Below, in pieces: positions 51,854 through 61,095 of a DNA stretch of 64,000 nt (positions are counted from its first letter, which is position 1; the number at the start of each line of letters is the position of its first letter). The notes under the pieces are model-generated. The model searched no databases. It saw only the letters and a list, made by a program, of their open reading frames with translations, and was not told where the DNA came from. Position numbers and translations under genes: made by a program. The DNA comes from Bacillus licheniformis DSM 13 = ATCC 14580 (GTDB lineage: Bacteria; Bacillota; Bacilli; Bacillales; Bacillaceae). Where the stretch lies: contig NC_006270.3 in NCBI RefSeq assembly GCF_000011645.1, positions 927,501 through 991,500 on the forward strand, read 5' to 3'.

Positions 51854-53878
51854 ATGCTGGGCTCAAGTGAGACGGTTGGAAAAAAGTCAGGTTTATTTGG
51901 TAATGATTCTGTGTATCCAAAGGTGCAAACAGAAGTATATAAAAAAATCAATGAACTGAGTGGTTTTCATAGGCTGGATGATATTTATCTTTCCTTGATC
52001 GACAAGTATATGTTTCCTTGTCTGATCCTGAATGACCGGGGAGAAATTGTCGCGTCCTCGGAAAGTGCTGATCAATATTTGAAAAGCTCAAAAGGCAGCA
52101 TTCATCAGGTTTTTCCCGCGAGCTTATCCGTACAGGTCAATGCCGCGTTACAGCGGGCGAAGAAAGAGAAAAAAGAAGTATCGTTTAAAAACGTCCCGAT
52201 TTATTTAAGCGGAGAACTATCCTTTGTTCATTTGAGATTAAAATGTTTCTTCCGCCAGTATCACAAGCTTTATGTGCTGTTTATCGAAAAAGCACAAGAA
52301 GGGGCAGCCAACGCGCCGGTATCCGGCGGAGAGGACGGCCAGCTTCATCTGCAACATCTGTACCGGACGGTAAAAGAGCTCGAAGCGTCCAACGATGCTT
52401 TAGTGTCCGCAAATCAAAAGCTGCAGGAGGAAAACAGAAAATTGACGGCGCTCAACAGGGCGTTTGAAAAGAAAGTGAACGAGCTGAACACCCTTAAAAA
52501 TGATATGAACAATCTGCTGACCAGCACGAACATCGCCGCAGTTTTTTTGGATCAGGAATTGAAATTGAAATTATTTACTCCAGAAGCCGCCAATATGTTC
52601 GACCTGAAAAACGAGGACCTTTCAAGACCTGCCGATAAGCTGACAGAGAGGTTTAAGTATGAAGGGTATGCCGATGACTTAAGGCGCACGCTATATGAAA
52701 ACAAGACGGTCGTAAAAGAGTTTGAAATGCCAGACGGCGGCTGGTATGCCGTAAAAATGATCCCTTATTATACATCGGGAAACATGGTTGAAGGCATTGT
52801 TGTCACATTCACGAATGTCACTGAGCTGAAAATGACAAACGAGGCGCTGCATATCAGCTCACAAGCTATAGATCAAAGTCCGGCCAACATATTGATCACT
52901 TCGGTCGACGGTTCGGTCACTTATGCAAACAAACGCTTTTGCCGGATGTTCGGAAAACATCAGGATGACATCATCGGCGGCAATGTGTTTGATATTTACC
53001 GCAAGCATTTTCACTGTGAGGATCTCACTCGCTTCTGGAAACGCGTCCTTGAAAAGAAACCATGGTCAGGAGAACTTAATTACCAGGATGAGGAGCAGCA
53101 GGACAGGTGGGAGCAAATCTCCCTTGTTCCTGTTGAGGACAGCGCGGGGAACGTTCAGCAGGTTATGCTGATATCCGAGGACATTACAAACCAAAAGCGA
53201 TCTGAAAAAATGCTCATGAAATCGGAAATGCTGTCGGCGGTCGGCCAGCTAGCTGCCGGAATCGCTCATGAAATACGGAACCCGCTCACTTCTCTGAAAG
53301 GGTTTCTCCAGCTGATGATCCAATCCAAAAAATATCAAAAAGACTATGCGGAAGTGATGATGTCCGAATTCATCAGGCTTGAAGCAATCATCAACGAATT
53401 TCTCGTATTGGCCAAAACGAAATCGAATACATTTGATCCGGTTCAGGTCAACTCGATTGTTGAAGATGTCTGCATGGTATTGGAGTCGCAGGCCGTGCTG
53501 AACAACGTAAGGATCGAGAAACAGCTGAGCGGAGATCTACCTGAGATTCTCGCTGTTTCAAATGAGCTGAAACAGGTTTTCATCAACATATTAAAAAATG
53601 CAATCGAGGCGATGGAGGATGCTGAAGGCTTTATTACGATACGTTCCTATTTTGAAAAAGACAGCGTATTCATCACCTTTGAAGATCAGGGAAAGGGCAT
53701 CTCAAAAGAAGTGCTAGAAAAGCTTGGGGAGCCATTTTATACAACGAAGGAAAAAGGAACCGGTCTCGGATTAATGGTTACATTTAAAATTATTGAAAAT
53801 CACGGCGGAAGCATTCATTTCGAAAGCGAAGAAGGAAAAGGAACGATCGTAAAATTGAAGCTTCCGATTAAAGAATGA
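51854..53878 (+). CDS. PAS-domain sensor histidine kinase, sporulation-kinase-like (674 aa)
   Basis: Soluble, without membrane helices. An amino-terminal PAS-like domain (about 50-140) is followed by a coiled coil (about 175-220, ASNDALVSANQKLQEENRKL). A PAS domain of the CheB/CheR type comes next (TSTNIAAVFLDQELKLKLFT), then a third PAS (SPANILITSVDGSVTYANKR). The HisKA domain has AHEIRNPLTSLKGFLQLM with the phospho-His, and the ATPase has N, G1 and G2 boxes (GLGLMVTFKIIENHGG). The HisKA region is KinA/KinE-like. No response regulator gene is adjacent, so it probably feeds the Spo0F relay. AAAGGAGGAG precedes ATG 51854. Confidence 0.9.
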   Translation: MLGSSETVGKKSGLFGNDSVYPKVQTEVYKKINELSGFHRLDDIYLSLIDKYMFPCLILNDRGEIVASSESADQYLKSSKGSIHQVFPASLSVQVNAALQRAKKEKKEVSFKNVPIYLSGELSFVHLRLKCFFRQYHKLYVLFIEKAQEGAANAPVSGGEDGQLHLQHLYRTVKELEASNDALVSANQKLQEENRKLTALNRAFEKKVNELNTLKNDMNNLLTSTNIAAVFLDQELKLKLFTPEAANMFDLKNEDLSRPADKLTERFKYEGYADDLRRTLYENKTVVKEFEMPDGGWYAVKMIPYYTSGNMVEGIVVTFTNVTELKMTNEALHISSQAIDQSPANILITSVDGSVTYANKRFCRMFGKHQDDIIGGNVFDIYRKHFHCEDLTRFWKRVLEKKPWSGELNYQDEEQQDRWEQISLVPVEDSAGNVQQVMLISEDITNQKRSEKMLMKSEMLSAVGQLAAGIAHEIRNPLTSLKGFLQLMIQSKKYQKDYAEVMMSEFIRLEAIINEFLVLAKTKSNTFDPVQVNSIVEDVCMVLESQAVLNNVRIEKQLSGDLPEILAVSNELKQVFINILKNAIEAMEDAEGFITIRSYFEKDSVFITFEDQGKGISKEVLEKLGEPFYTTKEKGTGLGLMVTFKIIENHGGSIHFESEEGKGTIVKLKLPIKE

Positions 53879-53910
53879 GAATGCGGTCATCCCTATTCTC
53901 ATTCTTTTTT
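53872..53910 (+). terminator. Terminator of the kinase gene
   Basis: AGAATGAGAAT, which overlaps the stop codon, pairs with ATTCTCATTCT and is followed by a T run. Confidence 0.85.
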
Positions 53911-53990
53911 GAAATTTTTACAAAAAAATCATATAGCCTTTATAATCATCAGATAAATTTGACAGGAAGCAAAAAACGGGAGGCGAATAT

Positions 53991-56900
53991 ATGGTCAATG
54001 TTGTAAAGAGCCGTTTTATGGCTGGTTTGACAATCACGTTTATGATGATTGCGTCTTTTTTGACGCCGTTTGCGGACGTAACGCACGCTTCAGAAACGAT
54101 TTCAGTAGAAGAAGCCATTAAGCATAACGAAGGGCATGCAGCCGTTGAAGGCTATGTCGTCGGGCACACAATATCGAGCGGCCATTATCGTTTCAGCGGA
54201 AATTTCGCTAACGATTATAACGTCGCAATCGCTGATAAAAAGGAGGAAACATCACCTGAGAACATACTCCCCGTGCAGATACCCGCACCTTTCAGAGACC
54301 AGTTCGGTTTAAAGACAAACCCTCATCTCATCGGAAAAAAACTCATCATCGAAGGCGAACGCACTACATATTTTAATTCCCCGGGTTTGAAATCTGTTCA
54401 ATCCATCACATTTTCCGGAGACGATGCACCGTCTGCCCAGCCGGAGACCAAAACGATAGCCGAAGCGCGCAAGCTTTTAAATGAAACGGTCAAAATCAAA
54501 GGAATCGTCACTGCCGATCAGGCGGCTGTCGGAGGAGGAAAGCTGTCCACATTTATCCAGGACGATACGGCGGGAATCAATATCTATTCCGCTGCGCAAG
54601 GCGATTTTCCGGAACTAAAAGAGGGTATGTCTGTTTCGGTCACGGGGAAAATCACGACATACAAAGGCTTGACAGAAATCGTACCCGCACCGTCAGGCAT
54701 TGAAGTAACCGGAGAAGGGGCGGCACTGCCCGACCCTGTTCCGCTGACTATTAAAGATGTGCTCGATCAGGGAACCGCAGCTGAATACGAAGGCCGGCTT
54801 GTGAGGATGAAAGGCTTTATTGAAACAAAGCCGGATGCGCCGGCAGGCGGCGGCTATAATATCACAATGATCGATGAAAACTATCATCCGCTCACACTAA
54901 GGGTGATGGAACAAACGAATGCCGCCGCTTCGATAGAACAAGGACAATGGTACGAGATTACCGGCATATTAAGCCGCTATGATTCGGTGCAGCTTCTGCC
55001 GAGAAAACAGGAGGATCTTCGGAAATTAGACGGCGCCGCGCATCCTCCCCCCGCTGCTGAAGGGGAATACGAAAGCGTTGTGGAACGAGTCGTCGACGGG
55101 GATACGATCCACTTAAAAGAGCCTGTTCTCGGATCTACAAAAGTCCGCTATGTCAACATAGATACAGCCGAAACTTATCATAAGCCGAAAAATGAATTAG
55201 ATGAAAACCAGCTGCAGCACGGAAACAAGGCGAAGGAATATTTGCAGTCGATATTGGCCCCGGGAGACAAAGTCACCGTGAAAGTGGGCAAGGAAGCAAA
55301 AGACAGCTACGGCCGCCTGCTTGCCCAAGTCATCACTGAAGACGGCGTCAATACGAATTTGCAGCTTGTCCAAAAGGGGATGGCTGTAACCTACTTCATT
55401 TGGCCGGTTGGAAGTGATGAAGACTATCAATTGTTTCAAAACGCCGTCAAAAAGGCGAAAGGCGATAAAATCGGCATTTGGAATCCCGCTGATCCGCTCC
55501 TCGAAATGCCGTTTGAATTTCGCGACAGGGAGCAAGGCAAAGGGCTGACGCGGCATGTCGGAGACTCTGCGGAAAATACGTATGTCGCGCCTGAAAAGTG
55601 GCGGGAGATTCCGGTGGAAAGACGAATTTTCTTTGCGTCGGCTGAAGAAGCGGAAGCTGCGGGCTATTCGAAAAAAGAGCAAAGCGGCAATATTCCGCTG
55701 CGCCTGTTAAGCATGAATGATCTGCACGGAAAGATCGATCAGCAATATCAGCTCGATCTAAACGGCGATGGCCGGACGGATGGAACATTCGGCAGGATGG
55801 ATTATGCAGCATCATTGATCAAAGAGAAAAAAGCCGAGCAGGAAAACACGCTGATCGTCCACGCAGGCGATATGATCGGAGGAAGCTCGCCGGTTTCTTC
55901 CCTGCTTCAGGACGAGCCGACAGTTGAAGTCATGGAGGAAATCGGATTTGATGTAGGAACCGTCGGGAACCATGAGTTTGATGAAGGGACCGAAGAGCTG
56001 CTGCGCATGTTGAACGGAGGCGAACACCCTGAAGGCAAAGGGACAAAAGGTTACGACGGACAGGATTTCCCGCTTGTCTGCGCCAATTGCAAGTTGAAGG
56101 CAAGCGGGGACAGCTTTCTTCCTCCATATGAAATTATTGAAGTTGAAGGAGTGCCTGTCGCTTTTATCGGCGTTGTGACACAGGCGGCCGCCAATATGGT
56201 CATGCCAGAAGGAATTCGCTCAATTGAATTTACAGATGAAGCAAAGGCCGTCAACCAGGCTGCAAAAGAACTGAGAGCGAAAGGTATCCGGGCAATAGCG
56301 GTGCTCGCCCATATGACAGCTTCACAGGACGGCGGGGTTGTGACCGGCGAATCAGCCGAACTTGCTAAAAAAGCAGATCCCGAGATCGATGTCATCTTTG
56401 CCGGCCACAATCATGAAGTGGTCAACGGCCAAGTCAATGATATTTTAATCGTTCAAGCATACGAATACGGGAAGGCAATCGGTGTCGTCGATCTTGAAAT
56501 CGACCGGGAAACGAAAGACATCGTTCACAAGAAAGCGGAAATCGAATATGTGAATCAGGAAAATCTCAAGCCCGATCCGGCGGTCGGTCAGATACTGGAT
56601 AAATATGAGCGGATGGTTGCGCCGATCATCAGCGAGAAAGTCGGTGAGGCTGCGCACGATATGGCCGGCGGCTATTCAAATGACGGAGACACCCCTCTCG
56701 GGAATCTGATTGCTGACGGTATGCGGCAAGCGATGAATTCAGATTTCGCATTAATGAACGGGGGCGGCATCCGCCAAGATTTAAAAAAAGGAACGATTAC
56801 ATGGGGAGACTTGTTCAATATCCAGCCTTTCGGCAATGTACTCGTCCGGCTTGAAATTAAAGGCAGGGATTTATACGATATTATAGACGCGCAAATATCC

Positions 56901-57611
56901 CCATCTTACGGCCCGGATTACTCGATCAGCGGCTTCGCTTATACATGGGACCCGAAAACAAATAAAACCGCGGCTATTTTTCTTGAAGACGGAACACCGA
57001 TTGATTTAGACCAAACATATACGCTGACCGTAAACAACTTTATGGCATCTGCTTCAGGAAGCAAGTATTTGCCGATTTCCAGGCTTGGAAAAAATCCGGT
57101 CACAGGTCCGGAAGATATCGAAGCCACAGTCAAATTTGTCAAAAGCTTTAAAGAACCGATCGCTTATACTGCCGAAGGGCGAATCAAAAAATTAGCAGAA
57201 GATGATTCGCGTCCGGGAGAACAGCCCGGACGCGGGGCTGATCCAGATGACAAAGAAAAACCCGGAAGCGGAGGCGCTGATCCGAATGACGAAGAAAAAC
57301 CGTCTGGTGATAAGGGCGATGGGGGGAAACCCGGCAATGACACCGGAGAAAGTCCGGTTCATGACGGTACCGGCAATGCTTCAAGGAGCGGCGCTATTCC
57401 TGTTGCGGGCATGACGACCGGTGAAGGATCAGATGCGCCTGCGGAGAAGATGGACGGTCTGTCAAATGATGCGTTTCTGCCAGACGAGCGTGAAGAGCGC
57501 AAGCTACCCGATACGGCGGCAGCTTACGGCGGTTTCCTTTTATACGGCTTCCTGACGTTTATGTTCGGAGCGATTCTTTATATGCGGAAAAGGGGTATTG
57601 CGAGACTATGA
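53991..57611 (+). CDS. yhcR: Cell-wall-anchored nuclease/5'-nucleotidase YhcR (1206 aa)
   Basis: Signal peptide (to about residue 33), two OB-fold nucleic-acid-binding modules (about 35-340), a thermonuclease-like domain (ERVVDGDTIHLKEP, LLAQVITEDGVNTNLQLVQK), and a 5'-nucleotidase with metal motifs NDLHG, HAGDMIGG, GNHEFDEG and GHNHE. The carboxy-terminal substrate domain contains MNGGGIRQDL. An acidic Gly/Pro/Lys-rich wall-spanning region follows. The sorting signal LPDTA (1172-1176) precedes a membrane helix and basic tail. It degrades extracellular DNA and RNA and dephosphorylates nucleotides. GGGAGGCG precedes ATG 53991. Confidence 0.95.
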   Translation: MVNVVKSRFMAGLTITFMMIASFLTPFADVTHASETISVEEAIKHNEGHAAVEGYVVGHTISSGHYRFSGNFANDYNVAIADKKEETSPENILPVQIPAPFRDQFGLKTNPHLIGKKLIIEGERTTYFNSPGLKSVQSITFSGDDAPSAQPETKTIAEARKLLNETVKIKGIVTADQAAVGGGKLSTFIQDDTAGINIYSAAQGDFPELKEGMSVSVTGKITTYKGLTEIVPAPSGIEVTGEGAALPDPVPLTIKDVLDQGTAAEYEGRLVRMKGFIETKPDAPAGGGYNITMIDENYHPLTLRVMEQTNAAASIEQGQWYEITGILSRYDSVQLLPRKQEDLRKLDGAAHPPPAAEGEYESVVERVVDGDTIHLKEPVLGSTKVRYVNIDTAETYHKPKNELDENQLQHGNKAKEYLQSILAPGDKVTVKVGKEAKDSYGRLLAQVITEDGVNTNLQLVQKGMAVTYFIWPVGSDEDYQLFQNAVKKAKGDKIGIWNPADPLLEMPFEFRDREQGKGLTRHVGDSAENTYVAPEKWREIPVERRIFFASAEEAEAAGYSKKEQSGNIPLRLLSMNDLHGKIDQQYQLDLNGDGRTDGTFGRMDYAASLIKEKKAEQENTLIVHAGDMIGGSSPVSSLLQDEPTVEVMEEIGFDVGTVGNHEFDEGTEELLRMLNGGEHPEGKGTKGYDGQDFPLVCANCKLKASGDSFLPPYEIIEVEGVPVAFIGVVTQAAANMVMPEGIRSIEFTDEAKAVNQAAKELRAKGIRAIAVLAHMTASQDGGVVTGESAELAKKADPEIDVIFAGHNHEVVNGQVNDILIVQAYEYGKAIGVVDLEIDRETKDIVHKKAEIEYVNQENLKPDPAVGQILDKYERMVAPIISEKVGEAAHDMAGGYSNDGDTPLGNLIADGMRQAMNSDFALMNGGGIRQDLKKGTITWGDLFNIQPFGNVLVRLEIKGRDLYDIIDAQISPSYGPDYSISGFAYTWDPKTNKTAAIFLEDGTPIDLDQTYTLTVNNFMASASGSKYLPISRLGKNPVTGPEDIEATVKFVKSFKEPIAYTAEGRIKKLAEDDSRPGEQPGRGADPDDKEKPGSGGADPNDEEKPSGDKGDGGKPGNDTGESPVHDGTGNASRSGAIPVAGMTTGEGSDAPAEKMDGLSNDAFLPDEREERKLPDTAAAYGGFLLYGFLTFMFGAILYMRKRGIARL

Positions 57612-58198
57612 AAGTCAAGATGTTATCGTTTCTGCTGATGATAGCGGGGCTTGCCACTTTTGCATACGGCGGCTGGAAAATATTCGATATGAACAGACAG
57701 ACGGATCTTTCTTTAACTGAAGCAAAAGAAGCCATTGCATCGAGTCAATCCGCCCGTTCGGCTAAGCACCCATCGGCGCCCGCTTCATTTAAGCCCGCCG
57801 CCGGCGAAGCGGCAGGCATACTCCATATTCCCAAACTGGGCGCAGAGCTTCCCATCGTTGAAGGGACCAGTCCCGATGATTTGGAAAAAGGCGTCGGTCA
57901 TTATAAAGGCAGCTATTATCCAAAACAAAACGGGCAAATTGTTCTTTCAGGCCACAGGGATACGGTTTTTCGCAGAACAGGGGAGCTGGAAATCGGAGAT
58001 AAGCTGAAAATCGAGCTTCCATACGGAAGCTTCGAATATGAAATCACACACACGAAAATTGTTGACCAAAGTGACACGTCCATCATCACGCTGCAGCGTG
58101 AAAAAGAAGAGCTGCTGTTAACGACATGCTATCCGTTTTCTTATATCGGAAATGCGCCTGAGCGCTATATTATTTATGCAAAGCCGCTGAAAGGATGA
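57608..58198 (+). CDS. yhcS: Class D-type sortase YhcS (196 aa)
   Basis: Amino-terminal membrane anchor (LSFLLMIAGLATFAYGGW), then a sortase fold with catalytic His in LSGHRDTVF, Cys in LLLTTCYPFS and a conserved Arg in APERYIIYA. It overlaps yhcR by four bases (ATGA), and YhcS of B. subtilis is known to anchor YhcR through an LPDTS-type signal. Here the partner signal reads LPDTA. Confidence 0.94.
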   Translation: MKVKMLSFLLMIAGLATFAYGGWKIFDMNRQTDLSLTEAKEAIASSQSARSAKHPSAPASFKPAAGEAAGILHIPKLGAELPIVEGTSPDDLEKGVGHYKGSYYPKQNGQIVLSGHRDTVFRRTGELEIGDKLKIELPYGSFEYEITHTKIVDQSDTSIITLQREKEELLLTTCYPFSYIGNAPERYIIYAKPLKG

Positions 58199-58199
58199 C

Positions 58200-58233
58200 A
58201 AAATCCCAAAACAAAAAGCCGTTTTGGGATTTT
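58200..58233 (+). terminator. Terminator of yhcRS
   Basis: AAAATCCCAAAAC and GTTTTGGGATTTT form a perfect 13-bp stem with an eight-base loop. A second hairpin (58247-58275, AGGCTGTCC/GGACAGCTT with TTTTTT) follows. Confidence 0.8.
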
Positions 58234-58280
58234 GTCAACAATCTGTAAGGCTGTCCCATCGAGGACAGCTTTTTTACCGT

Positions 58281-59198
58281 TTAATCAACCGTGCCGAACA
58301 GTCGTCCGATTTCGTCTTTTAAATCATCCGGAAGCGGTGCCGCGACAGTGACACGTTCTTTTGTGATCGGATGGGTGACATTGATCTCGATTGCGTGAAG
58401 AGCCTGTCTCTGAAAAAGCCCCTTTGAACCGCCGTATAAGGTGTCGCCTGACAAAGGATGACCGATGCTTGCAAGGTGAACGCGTATTTGGTGGGTTCGG
58501 CCTGTCTCCAGCTGAAGTCTGCACAGTGTAACATCGTGACGGCTGTCATATCCTTTCGATTCAAAATGGGTGACAGCGGGCTGTCCGGAATGGGACACCC
58601 TTCTTCTGACGGGGTGGTGCTTGTCTCTGCCGATTGGCGCCGAAATGGTTCCCGTTTTTTTTCTGAATTTCCCTTCCGCTACGGCTACATATGTCCGCGC
58701 CAGTTCTTTTCTTTGCAGCTGTTCGTCTAAAAGCGCGTGGGCGAGGCGGTGCTTTGCAAAAACGACAGCGCCGCTCGTATCCTTGTCCAGACGGTGGACG
58801 TGCCGGACTTTTCGCTCCTCCCCGTTCATTTGAAAATAAAACGCCACAAGGTTGCTCAGCGTGCCGGTCTGGCCGGCTTCATTCGGATGAGTCGCCATTC
58901 CCGCCGGCTTATTGACAATAAGCATGTGATCATCTTCAAACAGGACGGGAAGTTCCCCGTATTCAGGGACGATTCCGCTTTCTTCCTCCTCTCTGAGATC
59001 GATCATCACGCTGTCTCCGCTCTCCAGCCGAACGTTATGATTCACCGATTTATGATTCACTTTAACTTTCTCGTTTGCGATCCAGTATTGAATGACAGGC
59101 TTCGATGCTTTCGCCTCTCTTTTTAAATATGCATATAAAAGTTCGCCGTGATGCCGTATGTCTGCACTGAAGAATAAGCCGTGATTTTTTTGGTTCAT
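58281..59198 (-). CDS. yhcT: RluD-family pseudouridine synthase YhcT (305 aa)
   Basis: An S4-like amino end (FLKREAKASKPVIQYW-type; actual AYLKREAKASKPVIQYW) precedes the catalytic domain with the Asp motif HRLDKDTSGAVVFAKH and QLETGRTHQIRVHLASIGHP. Isomerises uridine in rRNA or tRNA; the exact site is not known. I chose ATG 59198, preceded by GAAAGGAG; the longer frame to 59261 has no site. Confidence 0.9.
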   Translation of the reverse strand: MNQKNHGLFFSADIRHHGELLYAYLKREAKASKPVIQYWIANEKVKVNHKSVNHNVRLESGDSVMIDLREEEESGIVPEYGELPVLFEDDHMLIVNKPAGMATHPNEAGQTGTLSNLVAFYFQMNGEERKVRHVHRLDKDTSGAVVFAKHRLAHALLDEQLQRKELARTYVAVAEGKFRKKTGTISAPIGRDKHHPVRRRVSHSGQPAVTHFESKGYDSRHDVTLCRLQLETGRTHQIRVHLASIGHPLSGDTLYGGSKGLFQRQALHAIEINVTHPITKERVTVAAPLPDDLKDEIGRLFGTVD

Positions 59199-59319
59199 TT
59201 TTACTGCTCCTTTCTGTAAAAAGCGTTCAGGAATTAGGAAACACTTACCTCCACAGCCCATTGTTTATGTATGCTATTCTGTTTGAAGAGATTTGAACAA
59301 GGGATGAAGGGTGATCGAT

Positions 59320-59679
59320 TTGCGAATTGTAAAGGCAGCAACTGAAGAACAAGAAATTTATATCGAAGAGCTTGTATCAGAGCTGTATCAAATATTTCCA
59401 TTGTACTTGAATAAACAAAAAATAAAAGAACTCAAAAAGCAGGGCGCGCTTCAATTGAAAGAGGATGAATACAAAGGAACGCTCGATGAAGCGTTTCAGA
59501 TTATGACAAGCCTGCAATTGATCCATGCATTATTAACTAAGGCGAAGCGCAAGTGGGTGCTCAAAGACCGTGATCTGTTCGATAAAAATAGCCGCAAGCT
59601 GAATGACTGCGGTCTGTACTTCCCTCTAACATCTGCCGACTTTCATATCGTGAATACCGAGAATAAAATGCTGATGTAA
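59320..59679 (+). CDS. yhcU: Conserved protein YhcU (119 aa)
   Basis: A small soluble helical protein (TEEQEIYIEELVSELYQIFP, MTSLQLIHALLTKAKRKW). It corresponds by position and character to yhcU of B. subtilis, of unknown function. TTG 59320 with AAGGGTG is preferred over the GTG at 59311, which overlaps that site. Confidence 0.8.
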   Translation: MRIVKAATEEQEIYIEELVSELYQIFPLYLNKQKIKELKKQGALQLKEDEYKGTLDEAFQIMTSLQLIHALLTKAKRKWVLKDRDLFDKNSRKLNDCGLYFPLTSADFHIVNTENKMLM

Positions 59680-59699
59680 AAAGCCGGCTAACTGAAGTG

Positions 59700-59737
59700 A
59701 AAGAGCTTGTTCCAAATCGGAAAAAGCTCTTCTTTTT
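59700..59737 (+). terminator. Terminator of yhcU
   Basis: AAGAGCTT and AAGCTCTT with inner TTCC/GGAA pairing and a T run. Confidence 0.75.
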
Positions 59738-59847
59738 ATGAAAAGATGATATAAGAAAAAAGCGGAAAACACAATGAAATGGTGCCAACTTCCTTTTTAG
59801 CATGTGCATGACCTGTACATACTAACAACCGAAAGGGGTGCAGTCTA

Positions 59848-60273
59848 TTGACGACAATCAGCAATGCGATGTCTAGACAAGTGGCGACAATTTCTTCCAA
59901 TCAAACGGTTCAAGAAGCGGCTGAGTTGATGAGCCGCCATAATGTAGGTGCGATTCCGGTCGTAGATCAAGGCGTATTAAAAGGCATGATCACAGACCGT
60001 GATATCACGCTCAGAACGACAGCGGAAGGCCAGGACGGACAGACACCTGTTTCAAACGTCATGACAACAAATGTTGTTTCAGGAAATCCGAACATGAGCC
60101 TTGAAGAAGCATCACAGCTGATGGCTCAAAGCCAAATCCGCCGTCTCCCGATCGTCGAAAACAACCATTTAGTCGGCATTTTGGCGCTCGGGGATCTGGC
60201 GGTAAACGAATTGTCCAATGAATCTGCCGGACAGGCGCTTGCGAACATTTCCACTCCGGCACGGACTCAGTAA
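59848..60273 (+). CDS. yhcV: Tandem CBS-domain protein YhcV (141 aa)
   Basis: Two CBS motifs make up the whole protein (ISSNQTVQEAAELMSRHNVG, GMITDRDITLR, then MSLEEASQLMAQSQIRRLPI). CBS pairs bind adenine nucleotides and sense energy state. Expressed in sporulation or stress in B. subtilis as far as I recall. GAAAGGGGTG precedes TTG 59848. Confidence 0.9.
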   Translation: MTTISNAMSRQVATISSNQTVQEAAELMSRHNVGAIPVVDQGVLKGMITDRDITLRTTAEGQDGQTPVSNVMTTNVVSGNPNMSLEEASQLMAQSQIRRLPIVENNHLVGILALGDLAVNELSNESAGQALANISTPARTQ

Positions 60274-60279
60274 GAACGG

Positions 60280-60310
60280 AAGAGCTTGCCTCTTACAGCA
60301 GGCTCTTCTT
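60280..60310 (+). terminator. Terminator of yhcV
   Basis: AGAGCTTGC pairs with GCAGGCTCT (one T-G pair), then TCTTCATTT. Confidence 0.65.
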
Positions 60311-60411
60311 CATTTATACATACCGGTTTTTAGTGTCTTCTCTTTTCAAGGAGCGGCAAGAAGGATACAATGAATGGTGCAAACAGTCAAAAGGAGTTGG
60401 GCTAAAGCGCA

Positions 60412-61074
60412 ATGATTAAAGCAGTGATTTTTGATTTTGACGGTCTTATTTTAGATACAGAAACGCACGAATATGAAGTGCTCCAGGAAATTTTTGAAGA
60501 GCACGGCTCAGAGCTGCCAATGTCGGTTTGGGGAAATGTCATCGGCACGGCCGCCGGATTCCAGCCGTTTTCTTATCTGGAGGAACAGCTGCAAAAAAAA
60601 CTGGACCATGAACAACTAACGAAATTGAGACAAGAGCGTTTTACGAAAAGAATGGAAAATGAAAAAGCGCGCCCAGGTGTGGAAGCTTATTTGTCCGCGG
60701 CGAAAGAGCTCGGTTTAAAAATCGGGCTGGCGTCAAGCTCAGATTATAAATGGGTGTCCCAGCATTTAAAACAAATCGGTCTGTACGATGATTTCGAATG
60801 CATCAGAACGGCCGATGATGTTGAGGAAGTCAAACCGAACCCGGAACTCTATTTGAAAGCGGCGGAATGCCTCGGTGTGAAGCCTGAGGAGTGCATTGCA
60901 TTCGAAGACTCTGTCAACGGATCAATCGCCGCGAAAAGAGCCGGAATGAAATGTGTCATTGTACCGAATAAAGTAACGAAAAGCCTGCTGTTCGAGCATT
61001 ATGACCACCGCCTGGAATCAATGGCGGAAATGGAGCTGGAACAGCTGATCGAAAAAATCTCCGATCCATCATAA
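60412..61074 (+). CDS. yhcW: HAD-superfamily phosphatase YhcW (220 aa)
   Basis: A beta-phosphoglucomutase/phosphoglycolate phosphatase-like HAD enzyme with motif I DFDGLILDTE, motif II GLASSSDYKW, motif III Lys in VKPNPELY and motif IV EDSVNG. AAAGGAG precedes ATG 60412 at a slightly long distance. Probably acts on small sugar phosphates. It stands just before yhcX. Confidence 0.9.
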   Translation: MIKAVIFDFDGLILDTETHEYEVLQEIFEEHGSELPMSVWGNVIGTAAGFQPFSYLEEQLQKKLDHEQLTKLRQERFTKRMENEKARPGVEAYLSAAKELGLKIGLASSSDYKWVSQHLKQIGLYDDFECIRTADDVEEVKPNPELYLKAAECLGVKPEECIAFEDSVNGSIAAKRAGMKCVIVPNKVTKSLLFEHYDHRLESMAEMELEQLIEKISDPS

Positions 61075-61095
61075 AAGCCAGAGGAGGAATGGGAC

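Noticed and set aside
60059..60262. Minus-strand frame inside yhcV
   Set aside because: Shadow of the CBS-domain gene.
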